Positions 11,530 to 22,454 of a stretch of 64,000 nt of DNA are shown here, piece after piece. The stretch lies in assembly GCF_004664715.2 (NCBI RefSeq), contig NC_051069.1, positions 8,861,001-8,925,000 on the forward strand, given 5' to 3'. The notes under the pieces are model-generated. The model was not told the DNA's origin. It did not search any database and was given only the letters and a program-made list of their open reading frames with translations. A program made the translations under genes and the position numbers. Position 1 is the first letter of the stretch, and each line of letters opens with the position of its first letter. The DNA is from Peromyscus leucopus. Lineage: Eukaryota; Chordata; Mammalia; Rodentia; Cricetidae.

Positions 11530-12324
11530 CAGAGCTTATAGTCAAGCTAGGCGTCCAGCTGTGCCTGCCTCAGGCTAACTGGACTGAAGGATCTGCTCCG
11601 TGTCCCCTCACCAAAAGATCCACCCCTCAGAGTTCTCATGATAAAGCTTTCCAGAGCAAGTCATTCATGGGACTGACCCAAGCTGGGAGCTACTGAAGTC
11701 CACAATCACATCTCCTCTGCTGCCTTCTACTGACCACAGGAACCTGCCTGTCCCCATGTGTGGTAGCCACAAGAGGACGCAGGTGGCACAGGACAGGTGT
11801 CAGGAGTCAGGAGTCACTTGTTATTTCCCCATGAGCTGTCTTCACGCCAAAGATCCCTGGTGTCCCTGTGCCAACCACAGTTGATCCCTCCGGGACCTCC
11901 CCACTGAGACCCTGTCCTAAAGACACCAGCGTCTCCCTCAGTTCTGCCGGGACCGGATTCTTAGTGTAGGTCTCTAGGTTGCCATAGGCCATTAGTGAGT
12001 CCAGGAATAAGCGCTGTGGGGTGCTGAGGTAAAATTGGACATTCTTCTGGGATCTCTGTCTCATGGGACAAATGCAATGGGATCTGGAGCCAAGGATTTG
12101 GGCCTGGGTGAGATCGGGGAGTAGAGAAGGAGCATTTTCATAGGCTCTGCACTCTGGAGAGAGACCGCCAACTCATAGCCAGTGTACCTAAGCCAGCCAA
12201 CCTGGAAAGGGAGGCTGGGGACCCTCACCCTTGACATGGAGCACCAGACTGGTGCTCCATAGGCAGTGGGAAGGTGGGCTGGGTTCTAAATGGGGCGACG
12301 AGGTGATCAGCACTGGGCTTTCTT

Positions 12325-12518
12325 CATGAAATTTATTTATGTATTTATGTATCTTAGTGTGTGTATGTCTGTGTGTACCATGACATCCATGTAGAGGTCA
12401 GAGGTCAGTTTACAGGAGTAGGTTTACGCCTTCCATCATGTGATCCCAGTGATCAAACTCTGCTCATCAGGCCTGGCAGCAAAAGCTTTTACCCACTGAG
12501 CCATCTCGTTGGCCCTGA
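12325..12518 (-). repeat. B3 SINE, reverse
   Basis: It opens with T/TATT-rich and TG-rich tail sequence, continues with 'gaggtcagaggtcagttt' and ends with 'acccactgagccatctcg', the reverse tRNA-like head. Confidence 0.8.
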
Positions 12519-12620
12519 GCTGGACTTTCTTAAAGATCTGTGGTCGGGACCCAGCTGCAGGAGGGCACTGGACCCAGCTGAGCCCATAGCTGACTTTCCC
12601 TTTTAAATTACATTCGTTCG

Positions 12621-12624
<4 letters not shown>

Positions 12625-12677
<53 letters not shown>

Positions 12678-12772
12678 TGTGTGAAGGCCTGAGGATTCAC
12701 CTTTAACCGTGTGGGTTCCAGGTCCCCGGGTCAGCCACCTGGGTCGTTAGCAGTTGAGCTAGCACCCCTGTT
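12625..12772 (-). repeat. (TG)n(CG)n tract with B3-like SINE body
   Basis: About 21 TG units pass into five GC units (12667-12676, a possible Z-DNA stretch). A diverged reverse B3 follows, ending 'cagttgagctagcaccc'. Confidence 0.75.
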
Positions 12773-14607
12773 CTGTGACTGCCTTTGCTCCCTCCCGAGG
12801 GAGGGCCTGAGTTCTGCTCCAGCCCCTCTGGTTACAGGTGAGGGTGCTGGGTCCCTGGAACTGGTTGAGCGGCTAAGCTGGCCATCTTGGGCAGCAGCTG
12901 CCTCCAGCCCAGGACCCAGCAGTGACATCCTGGTTACCCCCAGACCACCCAAGATCTGGTGACTCATGCTCCAAGGAGACACTTCTAAACAAAGCCTGAG
13001 TCCTTGGAGAATGCGGAGAGCCTGGTCCCTGCTGGCCCTAGAAAAAAAAGGTAGGTGGGATTTACTGTCCCCAAACAGAAGCTCAGCAGCCTATGCCCTA
13101 AGGGGACACCTGAAATGGACTAAGTTTTTGAAGAAGAGCTAATACCTCCAACGGGTTCTTGCCATTCAGCACACCACCCCCATCTCTGGCTCTGCCTCGG
13201 CCTCTGTCTTTGGGTGTATTTGAGGGCTAGGGTTCTACCACTGATCTAGGAATGAGAAAAGCAGACTGATGCGGAGTGGTGTCCTGAGTACTTTGTGTTC
13301 ATGTCTCCAGTGAGGTTCAGAGAGGGAGTGTGAGTGGCCTGAGGTTACACAGCATGTGCGCTCTGTTCATCTCTAGGGAGTTGTTGGTGCTGCAAACCTC
13401 TTAGTCTCTGACCCAGCCCCCTTCCACCCTACAGTCTCCCACCCCACACATGGCAGAGGCCCAGAAACTCCAGCTGCCTCTGGCTGTAACTGCCTTCTTC
13501 TAAGTGACCTCTGTGGTGGTTCCCTCGTCTGTAAAGGTGGACTTGGCTGGTACTGGGAACTGTGAGGGGTGTGGACTCAGGCTGGTGGCACTCAGAACCA
13601 GCATACACTGAGGATTCAGTGTCATTACCAGGGGGCCTGAATGGCAGCCCAAGGGGGTGAAAAAAAACAACAACCAGGGTTTGGATACTCAGTAAGTGGG
13701 GGAACTTGAAGATAGATCTGTCACTTTCTGGTGATCCTGGCCAATGGCCTGCAACCTAATGTGCCTAGTCATGGACACCCAAGGCCCTCTGCTTCTCCAA
13801 TCCATCCTCCACCCAGAATGCTAAGGTTCCACTAACAAGTGGGAGTGTGCTTCCTCCCTGGTGCAGGGCTGCCTCCCTGTCCCTAAGGATGGAGGTCAGC
13901 CTTTAGAGTGGCTTGTGGCGGGGGAGGGGGAGGGAGCCTGGTACTGCCTGACTCCATCCGGGCCCTTCATTTCCCCCCATTCACCAGCTGCCTCCTCTTC
14001 AGGTCCTGGCCAGTCTGTCCTCATCTCTCCAGCCAGCCTGTCCCATGCATGCTCTGATCATCATGACTCTAAGCATCCCCCCTCCCCCACGGCTCTGGCT
14101 GGCCCAATTCTGGGCACAGGGGACAGAGCCGGGGTGTTTGTAGAACGAAAGGGTCACAGAGAGCATGGACGTGGGTGTATTCTGTAAACTCTAAGAGACC
14201 ACGCAGGCCTCCAGAAGGGTGTGTTTATTAGGACAGTGTGACAACCCCCAGCTGGCTTTTCCCATGGTCACTAAGACTACTCACCCTGCCCCAGGCTGAG
14301 GGACGCAGGACCTGTAGTCTTATATCTTCTTAGGTGCTCATGGAGATGGAAGGTCCATTGGGTGATCCAGAATGCAGGCTGGAGCATGTCAGTGCTGGGA
14401 AGGCCCCAGAGTGCCTCTAGTTCTGTTCCCATGGCAGAACTGAGCACCAGAGAGGGTGAAGTGGTGTTCACTGGGGCCCCAGAATAGGGCAGTGGCAGAT
14501 GGAGGCCAAACCTGGAGCACCTTCACTTGAGGCCAGCGTCAACCTAAGCAGAGCCTTGGAGAGGCAAGAAAGGCGGGTCAGATGTTTGAGTTTTACTTTG
14601 GTAAAAC
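12773..14607. other. Mostly unique intergenic sequence with one MIR
   Basis: The only repeat hints are an ID-like scrap near 13205-13250 and a MIR fragment at 13308-13370 (aggttcagagagggagtgtg). No gene is recognised. Confidence 0.5.
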
Positions 14608-14610
14608 AGA

Positions 14611-14611
<1 letters not shown>

Positions 14612-14652
<41 letters not shown>

Positions 14653-14835
14653 TGTGTGTGCACATATATGTGTGCATTTGTGCATGTGTGCATATGCCTG
14701 CATGCGTGCATGCTTCCTTATGCATGTACGTGTGTATGTGTGTGTGCACTTGTGCAGGCAAGTGTACAAACATTGTATTTGTGGAGATCAGAGGTCAATC
14801 TCAGGTGTCATTTCTCAGGAGTCACCTACTTGATT
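14612..14835 (-). repeat. (TG)n tract and B3-like SINE, reverse
   Basis: A long TG and TGCA-rich tract is followed by 'ggagatcagaggtcaatctcaggtgtc', the reverse B3 body. Its remaining part resumes after the inserted B1 at 14851. Confidence 0.7.
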
Positions 14836-14850
14836 TTTAAATTAATTATC

Positions 14851-15008
14851 TTTTTTTTTTTTTTCTTCCAAGACAGGGTTTCTCTGTGTAGTTTTGGTGC
14901 CTGTCCTGGATCTCGCTCTGTAGATCAGGCTGGCCTCGAACTCACAAAGATCGCCTGCCTCTGCCTCCCGAGTGCTGGGATTAAAGGCGTGCACCACCGC
15001 TGCCCGGC
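14851..15008 (-). mobile_element. B1 SINE insertion with 14-bp target duplication
   Basis: A full-length reverse B1 with T14 start, 'gacagggtttctctgtgtag' and the end 'caccaccgctgcccggc'. It is bounded by perfect copies of TTAAATTAATTATC at 14837-14850 and 15009-15022, the hallmark of L1-machinery insertion. Confidence 0.95.
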
Positions 15009-15022
15009 TTAAATTAATTATC

Positions 15023-15026
<4 letters not shown>

Positions 15027-15072
<46 letters not shown>

Positions 15073-15190
15073 AGATATACTTGCCATGGAGGTATGAGGT
15101 GGTCAGAGGACAACACTGGAGTCAGTTCTTGGTTCTGAGAATTAAGGCTCAGGTTATCAGGCCTGCACAGCGGACGTTTTTACACATTAA
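15027..15190 (-). repeat. (TG)n tract and B3 remainder
   Basis: About 21 TG units (15027-15069) are followed by 'ggtatgaggtggtcagagga' and a decayed reverse tRNA head. Confidence 0.7.
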
Positions 15191-15209
15191 ACAGTCCCAC
15201 CTGCATTGC

Positions 15210-15718
15210 TGATTGGTTTCGCTAGTTTGGTCAATTTGGTACAAGCTAGAGTCATCTGGGAAGAGGGAACTTCAGTTAAAGAAATAACTCCATCAGATTG
15301 GCCTGTGGGCAAGCCTGTGGAATACTCTCTTGATTGATGATTGGTGTGGGAAGGCCCAGCCCAGTGTGGATAATGCAAGCCATGGTGGTGGTCCTGGATG
15401 GTATAAGAAAGGTAGCTGAGCCAGGCATGGCGGCGCACTCCTTTAATCCCTGCACTCTGGAGGCAGAGGCAGGTGGATCTCTGAGTTCGAGGTCAGCCTG
15501 ATCAAAGAGCAAATTCCAAGACAGCCAGGATTACACAGAGAAACTGTGTGTTGGGCGGAGCTGAGTTCCCGCACCCGGGAGGCAGAGACAGGCAGATCTC
15601 TGAGTTCAAGGACAGCCTGGATTACAGAGTGAGTTCCTAGACAGCCAGGGCTACACAGAGAAAGAAAGAAAGAAAGAGAGAGAAGAAAGAAAGAAGAGAA
15701 AGAGAGAGAGAGAGAGAA

Positions 15719-15759
<41 letters not shown>

Positions 15760-16020
15760 AGAGAGGGAGGGAGGGAGGAAGGAAGGAAGAAGAGAAAGAA
15801 AAGAGAGAAAGAGAGAAATGTAAGTAGCTGAGCAAGCCAATAAGCAGCACCCCTCTGTGACCTCTGCTTCAGCTCCTGCCTCCAGGTTTCTGCCTTGAGT
15901 TTCCGCTCTGACTTCCCTCAGTGATGGACTATGGTGTGGAAGTGGAAACCAAATCAGCCCTTTCCCCCCAAGCTGCTTTTGGTCATGGTGTTTCCTCACA
16001 GCAAGAGAGAGTGGACTAGG
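15210..16020 (+). repeat. Rodent interspersed repeat X, copy 1, split by a SINE insertion
   Basis: The left part (15210-15420) has 'acaagctagagtcatctggg' and 'gcctgtgggcaagcctgtgg'. The right part (15824-16020) has 'gcaagccaataagcagcacc' and 'aagctgcttttggtcatggt'. Five more copies or relatives occur (34525, 44344, 55070, 59480, 62870). I cannot assign it to a named family without a library search. Confidence 0.8.
15421..15823 (+). mobile_element. Tandem B1 pair with expanded (GAAA)n tail inside repeat X
   Basis: A B1 head (ccaggcatggcggcgcact) is followed by a second partial B1 (from about 15548) and a 160-base GAAA/GGGA/GAA tract. It is flanked by GTAGCTGAG at 15412-15420 and 15824-15832, consistent with a target duplication. 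Confidence 0.85.
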
Positions 16021-16034
16021 ACTCCAGCCCTGCC

Positions 16035-16243
16035 TTGTGTGAGACAGGGTCTCTCACTGGGACCTGGGGCTTGAGGACAAGGCTGGTTGGTGAGCCCCAG
16101 GGATCCACCTGTCTCCGGTCCCCAGAGCGGGGTTACCAGTGTGCACACTGCGCCCACTGGTTTCCAGTGAGTGCTGAGGATCAAACTCAGGCTCTTGTGT
16201 TTGCAAGAGAAGCGCTTTATCAACTGAGCCACCTCACCAGCCT
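16035..16243 (-). repeat. B4/B3-type SINE, reverse
   Basis: It opens with 'gagacagggtctctcactgg' and ends with 'ctttatcaactgagccacct', the reverse tRNA head. Confidence 0.65.
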
Positions 16244-16277
16244 CATTCATTCATTCATTCATTCATTCATTCATTCA
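16241..16277 (+). repeat. (ATTC)n microsatellite
   Basis: About nine ATTC units. Confidence 0.93.
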
Positions 16278-16284
16278 CTTATTT

Positions 16285-16478
16285 ATTTATTTTAGACAAG
16301 CCCCAAACTCAGTATGTAGTCAAGGATTGCCTTGAACTTCTGATCCTCCTGCTTCTACCTCTCAAGTACTGGGACAGATGTGCCCTACCACATTCAATTT
16401 ATGCAATGATGGGGGTTGAACCCAGGACTTCAAGCACACTAGGCAGGTACTCTACCTATGGAGTGACATCTCAACTTC
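16285..16478 (-). repeat. B4 SINE, reverse
   Basis: A B1-like reverse body (cttctacctctcaagtactg) is followed by a reverse ID head (ggttgaacccaggacttcaa, ctaggcaggtactctaccta). Confidence 0.75.
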
Positions 16479-16494
16479 CCTTATCTACTTGGAA

Positions 16495-16700
16495 ATACTT
16501 ATTTTTATTAGTTTTAATTATGTGTGTTATATGTGCACATGAGTACAGATGCCCTCAGAGGCCAGAAGAGGACATCAGATCCGCTGGGGCTGGAGGAATA
16601 GGTATTTGGGAGCTGCTGGCTGTGAGTGCTGGGAACCAATCCGAGTTCTCTGCAAGAGCAGGAATGCTCTTAGCGCTGAGCCAACTCTCCAGTCTGTTTC
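16495..16700 (-). repeat. B3 SINE, reverse
   Basis: 'Agaggccagaagaggacatc' and 'gctgagccaactctccagtc' match the reverse B3/B2 body and head. Confidence 0.8.
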
Positions 16701-18770
16701 ACTTTTAAGTGCGTGGTTCAGTGGCACACGCATCCATGGCATATGCACACCCACATCATCATGCCACCACCCCTACCAGCCTGTGCCTTTGAAGTCTCTG
16801 GGGTACCAGACACCTGATGATGTCATTCCCAGCAGTACAGGGTTCTGAGCAGTGAGCTCATCTTTACTGTTCGGTTCTCAAAGTTCTATTTAATGAAAGG
16901 CAAAGGAAAATAGTTCCTGAATTTTTCACCTTTGAGGACCCTCACACAGCCCCCAGGGCCAGAGGAGGCCTGCTGTCACTTCATTCTGGTCAGGAATGAG
17001 GAAGCTAATGGGGAGGTGTCGGGAAAGGCTGTCCAGGCTGGATGGGCTGTGGCTAGGGCAGCGGAGAAAGAACCCAGAAGCCTCTGGGACTGTTTTCAAA
17101 GCAGACAACGGTGGGCTCCGTAGAGCACACATAAATCACCCAGAATTCCCCAGCCTGTGGGCTGAGAGGGAAGGCTGCCCCTCAACCTGGTCATCTTGGG
17201 ATGGATGGTGGCACAATCAGAGATCCAGCTGAGTGGTGCTGAGAGAGACCTCTGTCTGACTCAGTTTCCCTTTCGAATGAAAGGCTGAGCTTGGTGCTTT
17301 CATGGTAGCTTCTTTGGAGCCTGGAGGTTCTAAAAAATCCTTTTTCTTATCCCAAAATCTATGTCCCAAGAGAGGCTGGTAGTGGGGAATTCATGTTGAG
17401 CTTCTGGAATGAGGGAGAACAACTTTTTAAAAATAGGATTCTTACCTGGTTTAGGGATATTAATACTGAAGACTTACTAGCCACTGGGCATTTTCTATCA
17501 GCTCATTGAATTCTGTGCCCATCTGATAGACAGTCTCAAAGAGGTGACCGAGTTGTCCAAGGTCACCTATCTCAGGAGTAGCAGCAGTAGGAGTCACATT
17601 CACATTGCTCTGGTCTCGGGGTTGCTGTCCCCCACATGCCTTTGCTGGGACTCCCCTCCTGGCCGTCACTTTCCACTACTGCTAAACACTCAGGCCTCCG
17701 AATCAGCCCACGGGGCTGCAGACACAGCTCTGCCTCCAGCCAGTGACCTTCAGCTCCTCACTCCAGATACCAAGCCCTGGTTTCCTCACCTACAGAAGCA
17801 GGAAGAAGGGTGGGGCCTTGTGCCGGGGACAGCGAGGAAGACACATGGTCCCAAGAGTGGGTGTTTGGGAACAGCTGAGACAGGCCTGGCCACAGGGAGC
17901 AGTGGTTAGTATTTGTTTTTAAAACCTTGTTTATTGTCGGGGTTTTGTTGTTGTTAGTTCTGTTTAAATGGCATATTCATTGTAAATGTTTATTTTCAAC
18001 AGTTTTGCTTTCAGTTTCTCATCAATGAGCAATGAACAAAATGCAGCTTTCGGAATGTCAAGAAATGTACGCATGAGCACACACACATACACACACAACA
18101 CACCCATACAACGTACACACACACACACACACACAAGCTTTACTCCATCCCCACTTTGTACGTGCTCGTCAACAGCCCGAGATGCGCTTTGGTTAACACT
18201 TTAACGGAGACACACTTGCTCGTGAATGTGTATAGGGGAAAACAGAACCTTCCATGGGACCCTGTTCAGTGTGGACTGCACAGACGTCTGGATCAGTAGC
18301 CTTTTGATGCGCTGTGCAAGCAGGTCCTTTACAGTGACTCTTCGCCCCTTCCTTCCTCTGCTCTAGTGGGGAGCCAAGAGTTCAACAGGTCCCGGCCATG
18401 ATGACAGTCTTATTTTGTCTTGAGGGATCACCTGCTCCGTGTTTAGCCTTGACCTTGGAACTGGACTGCACGCTTGGTGGCTGGGGAGGCTGAGGGAGCG
18501 TGTAGAGGTCTCCACTGTCCCATCTGCGAAGTGGGTCTGAGGTCTGCCTGCTTCAGCAGGGCCTCAGACCCTGGGCCTGGGCCCAGGTTCCCTGTCACCT
18601 TCCCTCTTGGACTAGAAGGGCAATGCCATTAGGAGAGTGTCCCTGAGCTTCGTGCATATGTTAACAGGAGCCCCGAGACCATTCTCTAAGGGAATGCGGA
18701 CACCAGACTCCCATTCTTCAAGTGTGGAGAAAGGGGGCTCGGTCACGCTCACTGACTTGCTTAAGAAGGT
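16701..18770. other. Mostly unique intergenic sequence
   Basis: MIR-like fragments occur at 17500-17600 (+) and 17700-17795 (-, 'gccagtgaccttcagctcct' and 'ggtttcctcacctacag'). A CA-rich tract lies at 18075-18134. An AT-rich repeat-free stretch at 17920-18070 could be regulatory. No gene is recognised. Confidence 0.5.
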
Positions 18771-18778
18771 GAGAGGCA

Positions 18779-18925
18779 GCCGGGCGGTGGTGGCGCACAC
18801 CATTAATCCCAGCACTCAGAAGGCAGAAGCAGGCAGATCTCTGAGTTCGAGGCCAGCCTGGTCTACAGAGTGAGTTCCAGGACAGCCAGGGCTACACAGA
18901 GAAACCCTATCTCGAAAAAACAAAA
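18779..18925 (+). repeat. B1 SINE
   Basis: It runs from GCCGGGCGGTGGTGGCGC to 'gaaaccctatctcgaaaaaa' with the 'ttccaggacagccagggcta' variant, nearly full length. Confidence 0.93.
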
Positions 18926-18937
18926 TCATAATTTTTA

Positions 18938-19450
18938 AATGTATTATTATTGTGTACATGACAGGGGATGGCATGATGTGTGTGTGGGGGGGTCAGAGGA
19001 TAACTGTGTGGAGGTGGTCCCCTCCTTCCATCTTTACACATCGTGGTGTCTGAAGGAAATGGTCCCCATAGGAGGCAGCACTATTAGGAGGCGTGGCTCT
19101 GTTGGAGTAGGTGTGGCCTTGTGGGAGGAAGTGTGTCACTGTGCGAGTGGACTTTGAAGTCTCATAGGTACTCAAGCCACACCCAGTGTCTCAGTTCACT
19201 TCCTGTTGCCTTCAGATCAAGATGTGAGTGAGGACTCTCAGCTCCTGCTCCAGCGCCATGTCTGCTTGCTCGCAGCCATGTCCCACCATGATAATAATGG
19301 ACTGAATCTCTGAAAACGTAAACCACCCCAATCAAATGTTTTTCCTTTATTAGAGTTGCCATGGTCATGGTATCTCTTCACAGCAATAGAAACCCTAACT
19401 AAGACACACGTGTTCTGGGGATTGGACTCCCTCAGACTGTGAGAAAAGTA
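18938..19450 (-). repeat. B3-like SINE split by repeat Y
   Basis: The left part (18938-19042) carries 'gggtcagaggataactgtgt' and the right part (19405-19450) 'tgttctggggattggactcc'. These blocks are adjacent in intact B3 elements. Repeat Y occupies the gap. Confidence 0.6.
19043..19405 (+). repeat. Rodent interspersed repeat Y, copy 1
   Basis: 'Actattaggaggcgtggctc', 'ggaggaagtgtgtcactgtg' and the end 'aaccctaactaagacac' define it. Further copies are at 37154 and 60320, in the opposite orientation. The family name was not assigned. Confidence 0.75.
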
Positions 19451-19489
19451 CCTGTTCTGTGTGCTTCTCCTCCGAGAAACGCAGCGGCA

Positions 19490-19869
19490 TGTAGCTAGAG
19501 TTTTCCTGCCTTGCCCACCGTCAGGACAAATCTCTGTCACCCGCCAGTCCCACAGCCGCTCAGACCCAACCAAGTAAACACAGAGACTTATATTGCTTAC
19601 AAACTGTATGGCTGTGGCAGGCTTCTTGCTAACTGTTCTTATAGCTTAAATTAATCCATTTCCATAAATCTATACCTTGCCACGTGGCTTACTGACATCT
19701 TCACATGCTGCTTGTCATGGCGGCAGTTGGCAATGACTCCTGCCTTCCTGTTCTTTCTTTTCTCCTCTCTGTTAGTCCCGCCTATACTTCCTGCCTAGCC
19801 ACGGCCAACCAGGTTTTATTTATTGACCAATTAGAGCAACACATTTGCCATACAGACCATCCCTCAGCA
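19490..19869 (-). mobile_element. Solo LTR-like element, copy A
   Basis: About 380 bases read on the minus strand from TGCTGAGGG to AGCTACA, giving TG...CA ends. It shares 'caggaagtataggcgggac', 'aagccacgtggcaaggtata' and 'gaacagttagcaagaagcct' with copy B at 51626. There is no internal retroviral coding sequence. No flanking duplication is evident. The LTR class is inferred from ends and layout. Confidence 0.65.
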
Positions 19870-19899
19870 CAACCAAGTGCAGACCATCTCAGACACCTG

Positions 19900-21036
19900 C
19901 ACTCAGGCCCATGGTCCTAATCATCCTCTATGCGGACCTGCTGGGTAAAGCCACGAGGAACCTGAAAATGGGCTCCCACAGGACATACAGAACATCCCAC
20001 AGTGGCAGTCTTGGAGAGCTGAGCTGTGCCTCTTTGCAGGAGAGCTATTCCAGCTGGGTTTTCCTGGTTGTTTATATTCCCTCATGGATGGCTCTGAGGG
20101 CGAGAGACCTTCACCTGGTTATCCAGCCACTCCCTACCACCCGCTGAATGCAACTCTTCTGTATTGCAGTGGCCTGGGGAGGGGCTAGAGTATAGAGGCC
20201 TGGACCCTTGGGGAGGGGCATCCATTTCTGCAGGCTACGGGAAGCCCCTATCCCTGCTGGGTAAAGACTTTCCAGGTGTGGCCTTTTGGGGAGGAGCACC
20301 CAGGTTCCTGTAAGTAACCCCTCACCTACGCTCTGTCTTACAGAGCCCAACAAACTCATTGGTTCCTCAGAGTGAGCTTTGGTAGAATCATGTCCTGGTT
20401 TGTTGCTGGGACATTAGGAAGAAGGGCCCTTGTCTGCTGGGCCATCTTACTTGCCTCAAATTATGACCTTTATAGAAAGCTAACATCAGTACAAAGAGAT
20501 ACACACACATGGACAAAATGGCATCAAGCGAGCATTGTCTCCTCACACCCAAATGCCCTGGTCCTCTTGGGTGACCTGCGTTTCTCTCCAGATGTTGACA
20601 TCTCAATAATACTGTTTACCTGTCCCTTCCTCTGGGATTTATGACCTAGCGCTCTCTCCACAACTGGCACACGCAGTGCCCACACACCAGTGCTTGCTCA
20701 TGACCTCATAGGGCTTAGGTTAATTTGATGATCTGTTTGTGATCTATTTTGTCCCGAACCCAAGAGCTGCTTGAGGCTGTTAATGGTGCTGCATTGGTTC
20801 CTATGACCCCAGAGGGAGGTTGAGGCTCTTGACAGTGGAAAGTACTGCTGGAGGCTGACAGGGTCTTTGGGTGGTGGCAGACAGCGTCTAAAGTTTCTGG
20901 GCTTCACAGAAGCCCCTGGAAAGGAGGTTTGCTTCTCTCCTGTGGTGCTGGAGAAACTGAGTCAGTGAGGGCAGGGGACAACAGCTACATCTTCATCTCA
21001 CTCTACAAAGCAGAACACAGTTCAGAAATTCAAAAA
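19900..21036. other. Unique intergenic sequence
   Basis: No repeat family or gene recognised. Short open frames on both strands lack domains. Confidence 0.45.
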
Positions 21037-21216
21037 CAGGGTTGGAGAGATGGCTCAGAGGTTAAGAGCACTGATTGCTCTTCCAGAGGTCCTGAGTTCA
21101 ATTCCCAACAACCACATGGTGGTTCACAACCATCTGTAATGAGATCTGGTGCCCTCTTCTGTCCTGCAGGCATACAGAAACACTGTATACATAATAAATA
21201 ATAAAACTTTTAAAAA
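21037..21216 (+). repeat. B2 SINE
   Basis: 'Ttggagagatggctcagagg', 'cctgagttcaattcccaaca', 'aatgagatctggtgccctct' and an AATAAATAATAAAA tail are all present, nearly full length. Confidence 0.95.
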
Positions 21217-21659
21217 AGCAACTATTACTATCTGATTGACACAAGCTAAATTGTCTTTGTAGATCACTCTTCAGAAAATTATCTGATCCATACTTACAGA
21301 ACAGCATGACTGGTTGAAAGAATAATGCAAAGCAAAATAAAGCAAATAAATGAAATTCTTTTTTTAAAAAAAGTTCAAAAACAGTAAAACCAGAAAATAA
21401 CTTGCACAAATGTTGGTGATTCTGATCTCTGGATGGGAAGGGCTTTTCCAAGCAGAGCCGTAAATGGAAGGAATTATGCAGGAAAAGATGTATGTATTTG
21501 TATGCTTAACATTGGAAATTTCTGTAACATCAAAACACAACACCATAAATAGAAAAAAAATCAAATATGTAAAGAGCACTTGCAAATCAAAAAGAAGAAA
21601 AAGATCTAAAAACCTCAGTGGGAAAACATGAATAGCAACTTTTATAAAAAGAAACATCA

Positions 21660-21990
21660 ACTGTACATGGTGGTGCATGTCTTTAATCCCAGAACTCAGG
21701 AGGCAGAGGCTGGTGGATCTCTGAGTTTGAGACCAGCCTGGTCTGCATAGTGAGTTTCTTTTTTCTGGTTTTTCGAGACAGGGTTTCTCTGTGAAGTTTT
21801 GGTGCCTGTCCTAGTTCTCGTTCTGTAGACCAGGCTGGCCTTGAACTCACAGAGATCTGCCTGGCTCTGCCTCCCGAGTGCTGGGATTAAAGGTGTGTGC
21901 CACCCGCCCGCATAGTGAGTTTCATGCCAGCCAGGGATACATAGAGAGACACTATTTCACAAAAACAAACAAACAAATAAATAAAAAGAA
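21660..21990 (+). repeat. B1 SINE interrupted by a second B1
   Basis: The + B1 runs 21660-21758 and resumes at 21910 with 'catgccagccagggatacat' and its A-rich tail. The interruption is a reverse B1. Confidence 0.93.
21759..21909 (-). mobile_element. B1 inserted in B1, with 14-bp target duplication
   Basis: A reverse B1 (from 'tttttctggtttttcgagac' to 'ccacccgcccg') is flanked by perfect GCATAGTGAGTTTC copies at 21745-21758 and 21910-21923. The target lies in the host B1 sequence. Confidence 0.96.
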
Positions 21991-22021
21991 AAATCAGCAA
22001 ATGAAAAACACTGTTTACTCA

Positions 22022-22190
22022 GCCGGGCGGTGGTGGAGCACGCCTTTAATCTCAGCACTTGAGAGGCAGAGGTAGGTGGATCTCTGTGAGTTTGAGGCCA
22101 GCCTGGTCTACAGAGTGAGATTCAGGACAGCTCCAAAACTACAAAGAGAAACTCTGTCTGGAAAAAACAAAAAACAAAACAACAACAAAA
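22022..22190 (+). repeat. B1 SINE
   Basis: It runs from GCCGGGCGGTGGTGGAGCAC to 'gaaactctgtctggaaaaaa' with an A/C-rich tail. Confidence 0.93.
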
Positions 22191-22251
22191 ACTATTTTTT
22201 CCTGTTAGAAAATAAGCATCCGTTGAAGTGGAAATATTGTAGGGTTTTTTT

Positions 22252-22454
22252 TTTAAGGTTTATTTTAATTTTTTTTTGTATATGTGTGTGTGTGTGTATG
22301 TGTGTTTATGTTCTTGGAAGCCAGAGGTATGGGATCCTCTGGAACTTGAGTTACAAGCAGTTGTGACTCACCAGTCATGGGTGCTGGGAACTGAACTCAG
22401 GTCCTCTGCAAGAGCAGCAAGTGCTCTAACCACTGGGCAATCCCTGCAGCCCTG
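22252..22454 (-). repeat. B3 SINE, reverse
   Basis: A T/TG-rich tail, 'aagccagaggtatgggatcc', 'gggaactgaactcaggtcct' and the reverse tRNA head are present. Confidence 0.88.

Larger units (their letters stand above)
10863..12320. other. Mostly unique intergenic sequence
   Basis: Beyond the short tracts at 11186 and 11508 I see no gene or repeat family here. The 85-codon minus frame near 11807-12064 has no recognisable domain. Confidence 0.5.

Noticed and set aside
21037..21110. tRNA-like A and B boxes
   Set aside because: These are the pol III promoter of a B2 SINE. The same holds for ID, B3 and B4 heads elsewhere; none folds as a functional tRNA gene in its context.
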